From: Candidatus Buchananbacteria bacterium
GTDB taxonomy: Bacteria; Patescibacteriota; Patescibacteriia; Buchananbacterales; UBA6539
Length of the DNA stretch: 38,434 nt
Direction of reading: 5' to 3'
NCBI GenBank assembly: GCA_013359225.1
Contig: JABWCG010000005.1
Location: 1 to 38,434 of the forward strand
Of this stretch, positions 15,901 through 24,886 are shown one piece after another. Numbering within the stretch: position 1 is the first letter of the stretch; each line of letters starts with the position of its first letter. The notes below the pieces were generated by a model that saw nothing but the letters and a program-made list of their open reading frames with translations, had not been told where the DNA came from and did not search any database. Both the position numbers and the translations under genes were made by a program.

Positions 15901-16422
15901 CCAGATGGTAAGATGACTGTTTACGATGGCCGCACTGGCGACAAATTTGAAGAGCGCGTGACTGTTGGACAAATTTACATGTTAAAACTCAACCACATGG
16001 TTGAAGACAAAATTCACCAGCGCAGTATTGGTCCATACTCATTGATTACACAGCAGCCGTTGGGCGGTAAGGCGCAGTTTGGCGGACAGCGATTTGGTGA
16101 AATGGAAGTCTGGGCTTTGGAAGCATATGGCGCCGCCCACACTTTGCAAGAGATTTTGACGATTAAATCCGATGACGTTGCCGGCCGATCAAAAGCATAC
16201 GAATCAATTATCAAAGGTGAACCAATTAAACGGTTGAATATTCCTGAATCGTTTAATGTGCTGTTGCGAGAATTAAATGGTTTAGGATTAAATATTGAAC
16301 TAGTCAGCACCCCGGGGAACAAACACCGTCGGGTGGTGATTGATGATGACCCCGAACCGGTTCAAGCCGACGAGGAACCAAAGGCCGAAGCTAAGGAAAA
16401 GAAAGCTAAAGTCAAAAGTTAA
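12991..16422 (+). CDS. rpoB: RNA polymerase beta subunit
   Basis: The 1143-residue catalytic subunit. Seen: the rifampicin-pocket segment [20 protein letters not shown] followed by [10 protein letters not shown], with the usual Asp, His and Ser present; [32 protein letters not shown] near the active centre; and the C-terminal [20 protein letters not shown] that packs on beta prime. A Lys/Glu-rich tail of about 25 residues ends the protein. The length is at the short end for bacteria. There is no SD before the ATG. It stands apart from rplJ-rplL, its common neighbours in other bacteria, and is preceded by its own promoter and long leader. rpoC follows after 11 bases. Confidence 0.98.
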   Translation: [1143 protein letters not shown]

Positions 16423-16433
16423 TTTCCAAATTT

Positions 16434-19400
16434 ATGCAAGAAGAAAAAAAAGTCATTGATTTCGACGCCTTGAAACTGAGCCTGGCCTCTCCGGCCCAAA
16501 TTCAGGAGTGGTCTCATGGTGAAGTCACAAAACCGGAAACGATTAACTACCGAACTCAAAAACCAGAAAAAGACGGATTGTTCTGTGAAAGAATTTTTGG
16601 TCCGTCAAAAGACTGGGAATGTTATTGTGGTAAGTACAAAAAAATCCGGTACAAGGGCATCGTTTGTGATAAGTGTGGCGTTGAAGTAACCCGATCAGTT
16701 GTCCGCCGTGAACGGATGGGACACATTAACTTGGCGGCCCCAACTTCTCACATTTGGTTTTTGCGCGGCGTGCCGTCAAAGATTGGCTTGATGCTTGATC
16801 TTTCCCCTCAGGCTTTGGAAAAAGTAATCTATTTTGCCGATTTCATTATTACCGATGTTGATGAAGATTTGAAGAAGGAAACACTGGAACAAATTCGCCA
16901 GGAGTTTAAGGCAAAAAAGAAAAAGATTGAAACGGATTTCGCCCGGCAGCTTAATGTGGTTAAGAGCAAAGCTGGTGAAGAAAAGAAAGCGAGTGAAGAT
17001 GCTAGTCCGGCGATTGATAAAGAATTACATATCATCGAAAAGACTAAACAGGAAAAAATCAAAGAATTAGAAAACATCATGAAAGTCGCTGAGCAAGAGC
17101 TCAAGGACTTGAAGCCGATGAAAATTATTTCTGAGCATGTGTATCAGGATTTGTCTTTGAAATACGGCCATATTTTTGAAGCTAATATCGGGGCCGAAGC
17201 AATTCGATATTTGTTGGAAAAAATTGATCTGGAAAAGTTAATTCATGAGCTGGAACAGGAGTTAAAAGCTGCTGAGCAATCGCAAGGAGAAGAAAAAATT
17301 TCTAAACGCTTACGATTGGTTACCAATTTCCATAAGAATAATTTGCGTCCGGAATGGATGATTATGACCACGGTGCCGGTTATTCCTCCAGATTTACGGC
17401 CGATGGTGCCGCTGGACGGTGGTCGGTTTGCCACTTCTGACTTGAACGATTTGTACCGTCGGATTATCAACCGAAATAATCGTTTGAAGCAACTTAAGGA
17501 GTTGAACGCTCCGGAAGTCATTGCACGAAACGAAAAGCGTATGTTGCAGGAAGCGGTTGATGCGCTGATTGACAATTCGGCCCGACACGGCAAAACCGTG
17601 GTTGCTTCAACCGGCCAGAAGCGCATGCTCAAATCATTGGCTGATATTTTGAAAGGTAAACAGGGACGTTTCCGCCAGAACCTACTTGGAAAACGTATCG
17701 ACTACTCTGGTCGAAGCGTTATTGTCGTTGGACCAAAACTACGATTGGGCGAATGTGGTTTGCCAAAAAAGATGGCATTAGAATTATTCAAACCGTTTGT
17801 TATCAGCAAATTAATTCAGCAGGAGTTTGTTCACAACGTTCGCAGCGCTAACCGTTTTATTGAAAGCGGACGCAATGAAGTCTGGGATATTTTAGAAGAG
17901 ATTGTTAAGGACGCTCACGTTCTCTTGAACCGCGCCCCAACCTTGCACCGTCTTGGCATTCAGGCATTCAAACCCGTTCTGATTGAAGGAAAAGCGATCC
18001 AGGTTCATCCGTTGGTGTGTGAAGCGTTTAACGCCGACTTTGACGGTGACCAGATGGCCGTTCATGTTCCGCTGACTGAAAAAGCGAAGTGGGAAGCAGA
18101 AAATTTGATGCTTGCTTCACGAAATATTTTGAAACCGGCAACCGGCGACCCGGTCGCGCGACCAACCAAAGACATGGTTTGGGGCTGCTACTATATGACA
18201 GCAATTATTGATCGTGAAGGACAGATTGTAAAATCATTTTCTAGTCCGAAAGAAGCCATTTTAGCCTATAATTTGAATAAAATTAAAATCCGTGACCGAA
18301 TTAAAGTGAAACCGGATGAACCGATGGCGCGCCGACTAAAAGCCGCCGGCATTAAAGACCGGGTTTTTGAGACTTCGGTTGGCCGAATTTTATTCAACCA
18401 AACACTACCCGAGGATTATCCGTATGTTAATGAAGTAGTTGGCTCAAAAGGTTTGCGCGTTATTGTCGCTGATGCACTAGAGCGATATGATTTTGAATCG
18501 GTTGCCAGACTGCTTGATGAAATTAAAAAATTAGGATTGAAATATTTGACATTGTCCGGCTACTCCTGGGGTATGGGTGACATGCCTAAGATGGAAGAGC
18601 GAAAAGAGATTATTGAACAAGGTGAAAAGGAAGTTGACGCTGTTGAAAATCAGTATAATATGGGGCTTTTGACGGATAGTGAACGCCACACCAAGATCAT
18701 TGAAATTTGGATGAATGTTAAAGAGCGGATCGTTAAGATCAGCCAGAACAAACTGGATCCGACCGGACCGGTTTCAACTATGGTTGAATCAGGTGCTCGC
18801 GGTAGCTGGAGTCAGCTGATCCAAATTATTGGTATTAAAGGTTTGGTAACAAACCCGGCTGGTGAAATTATTGAATTGCCTGTTAAAGGTAACTTTAAGA
18901 GCGGGTTTGATGTATTGGAATACTTTATTTCAACGCACGGCGCACGAAAAGGTTTGTCTGATACAGCCCTTCGAACCGCAAACGCCGGTTATTTAACTCG
19001 ACGTTTAATTGATGTCTCTCAGGATGTGATTATTGCTGAAGAAGATTGTGGTGACACTGAAGGAATAATTTTGACCAAGAAAAACAGCGAAGCCATCAAC
19101 ATGAATTTAGCCGACCGAGTGAAGGGGCGAGTGACGCTTGAAAAGATTGTTGACCCAAAGACTAAAAAAGTAGTGATTAATGAAGGCGAAATTATTGACT
19201 CCAAAAAAGTTGAAGAACTAAAGAAACTTGACTTGGCCGAAATTAAAATCCGGTCCGTTATCAGTTGTAGAACTAAGCGAGGGGCATGTCAAAAATGTTA
19301 CGGTTGGGACTTGGCATACAATCGACCAGTTCAAATTGGTACCGCCGTTGGTATTATTGCAGCACAAAGTATTGGTGAGCCGGGTACTCAGCTGACCATG

Positions 19401-20348
19401 AGAACCTTCCATACGGGAGGTGTCGCCGGACTTGACATTACCCAAGGTTTACCGCGCGTTGAAGAAATTTTTGAAGCCCGACCGCCAAAACATAAAGCAT
19501 TTATTGCTGAGTTTGATGGCAAGATTGCAATTGAAAAACCGAAAGATCAAAATATCAACCGTCTGAAAACTGTTAAGGTAATTTATGAGCATGTTGACCA
19601 GGATATATATCCTTTGTCCAAAGAAGATAAGGACAAGAAACAAAAAGTTTTAGTGAAGGATGGTCAGAAAATTAAGAAGGGCGATGATGTAATGGTTGAT
19701 TCATCCGGCGAAAAAATTCCGGCAAAACATGACGGAGTTGTAAAAATTGAAAAAGATAGAATTGTTGTAGGAACTAAGGAAGAGAAATCTCACGTGTATC
19801 AGATTCCGCCAGAGTTTCATTTGTTGGTTAGCGACGGTGATTTAGTGTCTAAGGGCGACGCTTTGACAAATGGTAGTATGGATTTGCGACAACTGCATCG
19901 TTTGCGCGGCAAAGACGAAACCATGCGCTACGTTATCGATGAGATTCAGCAGATTTACTCCTCGCAAGGACAAAAATTGGATAATCGCCATATTGAATTA
20001 ATTGTTCGACAAATGTTTTCGCGTGTGTTGGTAACGGCTTCCGGCGACACGGAATTGCTGCCTGGCCAAAAGATTGAAAAGGATGAGCTGATTGCTGCTA
20101 ACGAGCTGGCCGTTAAAAATGGCGGCGCACCGGCTGAGGCCGAAGAGTTATTGCTCGGTATCTCTAAGGTGTCATTATCAACTTCAAGCTTCCTTTCCGC
20201 TGCTTCCTTCCAGGAAACTTCCCGAGTGCTTATTAATGCTGCTGTTGAGGGTAAAATTGATGAGCTGCGTGGTTTGAAAGAAAACGTTATTATTGGACGT
20301 TTGATCCCGGCTGGTACCGGATTTATTCCTGAGACTGAGGAAAAATAA
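16434..20348 (+). CDS. rpoC: RNA polymerase beta prime subunit
   Basis: The 1304-residue catalytic subunit. Seen: the N-terminal zinc site (C63, C65, then CDKCG); a Lys/Glu-rich coiled insertion at about 150-230; the clamp and bridge region with RQNLLGKRIDYSGRS; the Mg-binding NADFDGDQ (D535, D537, D539); the second zinc site CRTKRGACQKC; and the trigger-loop/bridge segment GEPGTQLTMRTFHTGG. Co-transcribed with rpoB. There is no SD in the 11-base gap, in line with most core genes here. A strong terminator follows. Confidence 0.98.
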   Translation: MQEEKKVIDFDALKLSLASPAQIQEWSHGEVTKPETINYRTQKPEKDGLFCERIFGPSKDWECYCGKYKKIRYKGIVCDKCGVEVTRSVVRRERMGHINLAAPTSHIWFLRGVPSKIGLMLDLSPQALEKVIYFADFIITDVDEDLKKETLEQIRQEFKAKKKKIETDFARQLNVVKSKAGEEKKASEDASPAIDKELHIIEKTKQEKIKELENIMKVAEQELKDLKPMKIISEHVYQDLSLKYGHIFEANIGAEAIRYLLEKIDLEKLIHELEQELKAAEQSQGEEKISKRLRLVTNFHKNNLRPEWMIMTTVPVIPPDLRPMVPLDGGRFATSDLNDLYRRIINRNNRLKQLKELNAPEVIARNEKRMLQEAVDALIDNSARHGKTVVASTGQKRMLKSLADILKGKQGRFRQNLLGKRIDYSGRSVIVVGPKLRLGECGLPKKMALELFKPFVISKLIQQEFVHNVRSANRFIESGRNEVWDILEEIVKDAHVLLNRAPTLHRLGIQAFKPVLIEGKAIQVHPLVCEAFNADFDGDQMAVHVPLTEKAKWEAENLMLASRNILKPATGDPVARPTKDMVWGCYYMTAIIDREGQIVKSFSSPKEAILAYNLNKIKIRDRIKVKPDEPMARRLKAAGIKDRVFETSVGRILFNQTLPEDYPYVNEVVGSKGLRVIVADALERYDFESVARLLDEIKKLGLKYLTLSGYSWGMGDMPKMEERKEIIEQGEKEVDAVENQYNMGLLTDSERHTKIIEIWMNVKERIVKISQNKLDPTGPVSTMVESGARGSWSQLIQIIGIKGLVTNPAGEIIELPVKGNFKSGFDVLEYFISTHGARKGLSDTALRTANAGYLTRRLIDVSQDVIIAEEDCGDTEGIILTKKNSEAINMNLADRVKGRVTLEKIVDPKTKKVVINEGEIIDSKKVEELKKLDLAEIKIRSVISCRTKRGACQKCYGWDLAYNRPVQIGTAVGIIAAQSIGEPGTQLTMRTFHTGGVAGLDITQGLPRVEEIFEARPPKHKAFIAEFDGKIAIEKPKDQNINRLKTVKVIYEHVDQDIYPLSKEDKDKKQKVLVKDGQKIKKGDDVMVDSSGEKIPAKHDGVVKIEKDRIVVGTKEEKSHVYQIPPEFHLLVSDGDLVSKGDALTNGSMDLRQLHRLRGKDETMRYVIDEIQQIYSSQGQKLDNRHIELIVRQMFSRVLVTASGDTELLPGQKIEKDELIAANELAVKNGGAPAEAEELLLGISKVSLSTSSFLSAASFQETSRVLINAAVEGKIDELRGLKENVIIGRLIPAGTGFIPETEEK

Positions 20349-20371
20349 GAGGTTTTTAACCACCCATTATT

Positions 20372-20405
20372 AAAACCCCCGCCTGAAAAAGCGGGGGTTT
20401 TTTTG
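20372..20405 (+). terminator. rpoBC terminator
   Basis: AAAACCCCCGC (20372-20382) pairs with GCGGGGGTTTT (20391-20401) around CTGAAAAA, with a T run to 20404. A textbook intrinsic terminator. Confidence 0.95.
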
Positions 20406-20407
20406 GA

Positions 20408-20436
20408 TTTACTGAGGTGTATTTTTATGGTAAAAT
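20408..20436 (+). promoter_or_regulatory. Promoter of the ftsK-recA operon
   Basis: TTTACT (20408-20413), a 17-base spacer and TAAAAT (20431-20436), directly after the rpoBC terminator. The leader would be about 73 bases and has no SD before the ATG at 20516. Confidence 0.65.
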
Positions 20437-20515
20437 ATATTCGTTCTATGCCTTATTACTAAAGGCAACTTAGCTTTATATCAACTTAAATTTTACCTAA
20501 AAACACAATTAGCGT

Positions 20516-22921
20516 ATGGCCAGAAAAAAAGCAAAAACAAACCGAGTTAAAGGGCTTCGGGATCTGAATATCGGACGACCAAATATTGAAGTTTCTGATG
20601 AAACTAGGCGATGGATTGGTATTATTTTATTGTTCGTCGTGGGCATTATCTCGTTGTTGAGTCTGTTTGATGCGGCAGGCACAATCGGCGTATACCTAAA
20701 CAATTTTTTCAAGCTGCTTTTTGGTATTAGCAGGTGGTACATCCCGGTCTTGCTGATTATTATGGCGTACTTTATGTGGCGCCCGGCTGAACATAATTTT
20801 AAGAATTCAAATATTGTTGGCGCGGTGCTTTTTATTTTAAGCTTTAATGGATTAATTCATATTATTTTTCATCAAAATGATCTTATTGATGCTGCTCGGT
20901 ATGGGCTAGGCGGTGGCTATAGCGGTGTATTGTTTTCGTGGTTGTTTTTAAAATTTTTAGGATTTTGGGCCGGAATGATTTTGGCGCTAGCGTTAGCAGT
21001 TATTGGTTTTATCTTGATGTTTGAAAGTTATATCGTTGCAGCCTTGGAGCGCCGTTCATCGCGCGTAACTGAGGAAGATGAAGAAGTTGCTGGATTATTG
21101 TCAAAAATAAAGAATTATTTTTCCGAACGCAGCTATCAGAAAGCTCAAGCGTCACGTGATCGTCGCCAGGCTGAAGAGGATGAAGCATATGAGTATCCTG
21201 AGGATGAAGAAGAAGTGGCTGAAGAGGATGAAGAAGACGAGCCTTCCTTTTTTAACAGAGCGGTTGGTGTAGAAAAACATGGCGGCAAGAAGAATTTGTC
21301 TGCCGGCGCTGCTGAAGATGAAACGGATAATTCTAACGATGAGGAGGACCAGGAAACCAAAAAAGATTCTGCGGAACTTACTTCAGGAGTCAGAAAGTTT
21401 AAACAGATTCCCGTTGATTTGCCTCTAAGCCTGCTTGATGGCAAGACAACAACCCCTAAGGGCGGCGACCTTAAGGCGAACAAGATTATTATTGAAAAGA
21501 CACTTAAAAATTTTGGTATCAATGTTGAAATGGGAGAGGCTCAGGTCGGCCCGACTGTTACGCAATATACTTTAAAGCCCGCCGAAGGCGTGAGACTGTC
21601 AAAGATTGCTGGATTGAGTGACAATTTAGCTCTGGCTTTGGCCGCTCATCCGATTCGAATTGAAGCGCCGATTCCTAACAAGTCATTAGTTGGTATTGAA
21701 GTGCCAAACCAAGCAACTGCGATTGTACCGCTGAAAGATATTTTGGTTAGTGATGTTTTTAAAGCCCGGCGGTCTAATTTGTCAATCGCTTTAGGTATGG
21801 ACGTGATGGGAAAGCCTTGGCTGGCTGAACTTGAGAAAATGCCGCATCTTTTAATTGCCGGCGCCACCAACTCAGGAAAAAGCGTCTGTATTAACGCGGT
21901 TATTTTAAGTCTGCTATTCCAAAATGGTCCGGGCGAATTGAAGTTTATTATGGTGGACCCTAAGCGAGTTGAACTGCCGATTTATAACAACATCCCTCAT
22001 TTGCTAACGCCGGTTATCACCGACACTAAAAAAACAGTCAATGCGTTGCGCTGGGCAATCAAGGAAATGGAAAAGCGCTTTGATATGTTGTCGGCCGCTC
22101 ACCATCGTAATATTCAATCATACAATGAAGCTCATGAAGAAAAAATTCCTTACATTGTGATTGTTATTGATGAAATGGCTGACCTGATGGCGGCCTCTGG
22201 GCCGGAGGTTGAAGCCGCGATTGTACGATTGGCACAAATGTCACGGGCGGTTGGCATTCATTTGATCTTAGCCACTCAGCGGCCGTCGGTTGACGTTTTG
22301 ACCGGGTTAATTAAGGCTAATATTCCGGCCAGGGTAGCTTTTTCGGTCACTTCTTTAGTTGATTCAAGGACAATTTTGGATCAATCGGGTGCGGAAAAAT
22401 TGCTTGGTAAAGGAGATATGTTGTTTGTTTCAGCTGAAATGTCAAAACCAAAACGATTGCAGGGTGCGTTTGCATCAGATGAAGAAATTAAGAGAATTAC
22501 TGCTCATCTTAAAAAACAAGCTGAACCAGATTATATGGAAGAAATTATTGATAAGCCACAGGCTAGTTTTGGTGATTTTTCCGCTGGTGATGGCGGTGAT
22601 GGCGGCGACCCGCTATTGCAGGAGGCTAAAGAAATCATTTTTCGAGCTAAAAAAGCTTCAGCCTCTTTGCTTCAGCGCCGGCTACGGGTTGGATATGCGC
22701 GGGCAGCTAGAATTTTAGATTTACTTGAGGAGCAGGGCGTGATTGGTCCGGGCGACGGCGCTAAGCCGCGGGAGGTGTTGATTACGAGTTTGGAAGATGA
22801 TACAATAAAAGACTCCTACGAAGAGGATGAAACTGATGAGCCGTATGAAGAAGATGAAGATTTTGAAGAGGATGAGATGGAAGAAGATGAAGATGATCAG
22901 TCGGATGATCGATATAAATAA
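20516..22921 (+). CDS. ftsK: DNA translocase FtsK/SpoIIIE
   Basis: Membrane-anchored ATPase that moves chromosomal DNA through the division site. In order in the 801 residues: a basic N-terminus; about four membrane segments (35-190); a linker dense in Asp/Glu (about 215-300); the alpha/beta motor with Walker A GATNSGKS (449-456), VDPKRVELPIY and Walker B IVIDEMADLM (D552, E553); and a C-terminal winged-helix gamma domain (about 695-765, LLQRRLRVGYARAARILD) that reads orienting DNA sites. It ends in a second very acidic tail of about 30 residues, which is unusual after the gamma domain. It heads an operon with the RodZ-like gene (8-base gap) and recA. Confidence 0.96.
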   Translation: MARKKAKTNRVKGLRDLNIGRPNIEVSDETRRWIGIILLFVVGIISLLSLFDAAGTIGVYLNNFFKLLFGISRWYIPVLLIIMAYFMWRPAEHNFKNSNIVGAVLFILSFNGLIHIIFHQNDLIDAARYGLGGGYSGVLFSWLFLKFLGFWAGMILALALAVIGFILMFESYIVAALERRSSRVTEEDEEVAGLLSKIKNYFSERSYQKAQASRDRRQAEEDEAYEYPEDEEEVAEEDEEDEPSFFNRAVGVEKHGGKKNLSAGAAEDETDNSNDEEDQETKKDSAELTSGVRKFKQIPVDLPLSLLDGKTTTPKGGDLKANKIIIEKTLKNFGINVEMGEAQVGPTVTQYTLKPAEGVRLSKIAGLSDNLALALAAHPIRIEAPIPNKSLVGIEVPNQATAIVPLKDILVSDVFKARRSNLSIALGMDVMGKPWLAELEKMPHLLIAGATNSGKSVCINAVILSLLFQNGPGELKFIMVDPKRVELPIYNNIPHLLTPVITDTKKTVNALRWAIKEMEKRFDMLSAAHHRNIQSYNEAHEEKIPYIVIVIDEMADLMAASGPEVEAAIVRLAQMSRAVGIHLILATQRPSVDVLTGLIKANIPARVAFSVTSLVDSRTILDQSGAEKLLGKGDMLFVSAEMSKPKRLQGAFASDEEIKRITAHLKKQAEPDYMEEIIDKPQASFGDFSAGDGGDGGDPLLQEAKEIIFRAKKASASLLQRRLRVGYARAARILDLLEEQGVIGPGDGAKPREVLITSLEDDTIKDSYEEDETDEPYEEDEDFEEDEMEEDEDDQSDDRYK

Positions 22922-22929
22922 TTCTAATT

Positions 22930-23622
22930 ATGGCCGGCTTTAGCTATAAAAAAATTTCTAATCCGCTGAGTCTGGGTCAAGAGCTGTCAGAGCGACGTAA
23001 AAAACTTGGACTAGAACTTGCCGATGTTGCCCACCAGATTAATGTCTCAGTCAAATATTTAGAGGCAATTGAAGAGGGGCGATATGATCAATTGCCCGGT
23101 GAGGTGTATGCTAAAAATTTTTTAAGGTCTTACACCAAGTATATTGGTTGCGATTATTATGATTTTTTGAAACGGTATCAAAGCGAACACACGGTATACA
23201 AAAAAACTAAATTGCGAGGAGTGGCTGATTTCAGTAAACCGGTTGAGCGGATTTCGAAAATGCATTTGATTGTGACGCCAAGACTTATTAGAACATTTAT
23301 TGTACTGCTGTTGGTGATGAGCTGTTTTGGGTATTTGGGAATAAAAGTAAAAGCGATTGTGACGCCTCCAGAATTAGTGGTTGCTACTCCAGAAGATAAT
23401 TTAAAGACGGATAAAAATTTTATTGAAGTGGCTGGACAGATTGAGGCGGAGTCAACGCTGGAAATAAACGGACAGCAAGTATTAACTGATCAGGACAGTC
23501 GTTTCAATGAAACAATTGATTTAAAGCCGGGCGTTAATATTATTGAAATTACCGCCAAGAAACGCCATGGTCAGCAGACTAAAGTGTATCGGCAGGTTGT
23601 GTTATTGGGTCAGGAGGGTTAA
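22930..23622 (+). CDS. RodZ-like membrane protein with N-terminal helix-turn-helix
   Basis: The 230 residues show an N-terminal HTH of the RodZ/HTH_25 type (about 14-75; LGQELSERRKKLGLELADVA, then YLEAIEEGRYDQLPG). Next come a basic juxtamembrane stretch, one membrane helix (about 117-135, FIVLLLVMSCFGYLGI) and an extracytoplasmic beta-rich domain (about 150-225) that resembles a Big/FecR-type module (ESTLEINGQQV, GVNIIEITA). RodZ links cell-shape machinery to the membrane in other bacteria; no mreB is present here. It lies between ftsK and recA with no SD. Confidence 0.85.
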   Translation: MAGFSYKKISNPLSLGQELSERRKKLGLELADVAHQINVSVKYLEAIEEGRYDQLPGEVYAKNFLRSYTKYIGCDYYDFLKRYQSEHTVYKKTKLRGVADFSKPVERISKMHLIVTPRLIRTFIVLLLVMSCFGYLGIKVKAIVTPPELVVATPEDNLKTDKNFIEVAGQIEAESTLEINGQQVLTDQDSRFNETIDLKPGVNIIEITAKKRHGQQTKVYRQVVLLGQEG

Positions 23623-23654
23623 GATAAAAATTAATTAAGTAATAAACAGAAATT

Positions 23655-24689
23655 ATGGTAAAAAAAGACGACAAATCAACAGGCGCAACGATGTCCGATC
23701 GTCTCAATGCCGCGCAGCAGGCGATCGAACAGATTAAACAGAAATTTGGCGACGGCTCAATAATGAAATTAGGGGAGGCAAAGCGCATGGAAGTTGATGC
23801 AGTATCAACCGGTTGTTTGTCGCTTGATGTTGCTTTGGGTGTCGGCGGTGTACCGCGCGGCAGAATTATTGAGATTTTTGGTCCGGAAGCTTCCGGTAAA
23901 ACCACGCTTGCCCAACATATTGTCGCCGAAGTTCAAAAAGAAGGTGGTTTAGCGGCGTTTGTGGACGCTGAGCATGCGCTTGATCCTGATTATGCCAAAA
24001 GAATTGGCGTGAATATTAAAGATTTATTGATTTCCCAACCCGACACCGGCGAACAGGCTTTGGAAATTGTTGAGACACTGGTTCGTTCCAATGGCGTTGA
24101 TGTAATTGTAGTTGACTCGGTGGCGGCCTTAACACCAAAGGCTGAAATTGAAGGAGACATGGGAGACACTCATATGGGTTTGCAAGCTCGGTTAATGAGC
24201 CAGGCCTTACGAAAGCTAGCCGGCATTGTTTCAAAGAGCCACACAACAGTTATTTTTATTAACCAGGTTCGTCATAAGATTGGTGTCTTTTTTGGTAACC
24301 CTGAAACTACTCCAGGTGGCAACGCGTTGAAATTTTATTCTTCGGTTAGGATTGAAGTGAGGCGCGCGGCCCAAATTAAGATGGGAGAAAAAATAATTGG
24401 TAACCGCGTGAAAGCAAAGATTGTTAAAAATAAAGTGGCGCCGCCATTTCAAGCCTGCGAGTTTGACATCATGTATAATGAAGGAATTTCAATTGCCGGT
24501 GATGCGCTTGACCTTGGTGTTGAACATGGTGTCATTAACAAATCAGGCAATAGCTACAGTTTTGGCGAAGAAAAATTAGGTGTTGGTCGAGAAAACGCCA
24601 AAGCGTTTTTGAAAGAGAATACTAAGTTGCTCAAGGAAATTAAAAAACAAATTTGGCAGAAGATAAAAGCAGTTGATAAAAAGGAATAG
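23655..24689 (+). CDS. recA: Recombinase RecA
   Basis: Strand-exchange ATPase for homologous recombination. Seen in the 344 residues: Walker [10 protein letters not shown] (from G76), catalytic AEHALDP, Walker [13 protein letters not shown], and L1/L2 loops with [18 protein letters not shown] and [20 protein letters not shown]. The C-terminal domain ends in mixed Lys/Glu residues, not the strongly acidic tail of E. coli RecA. Last gene of the ftsK operon, 32 bases after the RodZ-like gene; no LexA-type operator was seen nearby. ATG 23655 starts a 12-residue polar lead before [13 protein letters not shown] 23691 is an alternative start. Confidence 0.98.
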   Translation: MVKKDDKSTGATMSDRLNAAQQAIEQIKQKFGDGSIMKLGEAKRMEVDAVSTGCLSLDVALGVGGVPRGRIIEIFGPEASGKTTLAQHIVAEVQKEGGLAAFVDAEHALDPDYAKRIGVNIKDLLISQPDTGEQALEIVETLVRSNGVDVIVVDSVAALTPKAEIEGDMGDTHMGLQARLMSQALRKLAGIVSKSHTTVIFINQVRHKIGVFFGNPETTPGGNALKFYSSVRIEVRRAAQIKMGEKIIGNRVKAKIVKNKVAPPFQACEFDIMYNEGISIAGDALDLGVEHGVINKSGNSYSFGEEKLGVGRENAKAFLKENTKLLKEIKKQIWQKIKAVDKKE

Positions 24690-24716
24690 TTAAACGGTTT
24701 AGACCAAAATATAAAA

Positions 24717-24745
24717 AAATCAGCCGCTTTAGCGGCTGATTTAGT
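24717..24745. terminator. Bidirectional terminator between recA and the convergent rpsF operon
   Basis: AAATCAGCCGC (24717-24727) pairs perfectly with GCGGCTGATTT (24732-24742) around TTTA. A/T runs on each side let it serve both strands. Confidence 0.93.
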
Positions 24746-24746
24746 T

Positions 24747-24872
24747 TTACCCTTTGACTTTGCGGCCCTTACGGCGGCGAAGTTCTTTGGTTTTGGAGGC
24801 GAGCTCACGTCCCTTTTTGGTATTTTTTTGGGCGTGTTTGACTCGAGCCTTTTTGGCACTATTCATTCCCAT
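24747..24872 (-). CDS. Small highly basic protein, 41 residues
   Basis: The reverse frame starts at ATG 24872 (or ATG 24866, two codons later) and ends at TAA 24749-24747. The product is about 40 percent Lys/Arg, with KKARVKHAQKNTKKG near the start and RRRKGRKVKG at the end, the composition of a ribosome- or RNA-binding peptide. I do not recognise a named ribosomal protein: it lacks bL36 Cys residues and a bTHX pattern. It is the last gene of the rpsF-ssb-rpsR-efp operon, 14 bases after efp and directly before the terminator. Genomic company of two ribosomal proteins and EF-P supports a translation role by inference. Confidence 0.65.
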   Translation of the reverse strand: MGMNSAKKARVKHAQKNTKKGRELASKTKELRRRKGRKVKG

Positions 24873-24886
24873 AGTTTTGAAAGTTA

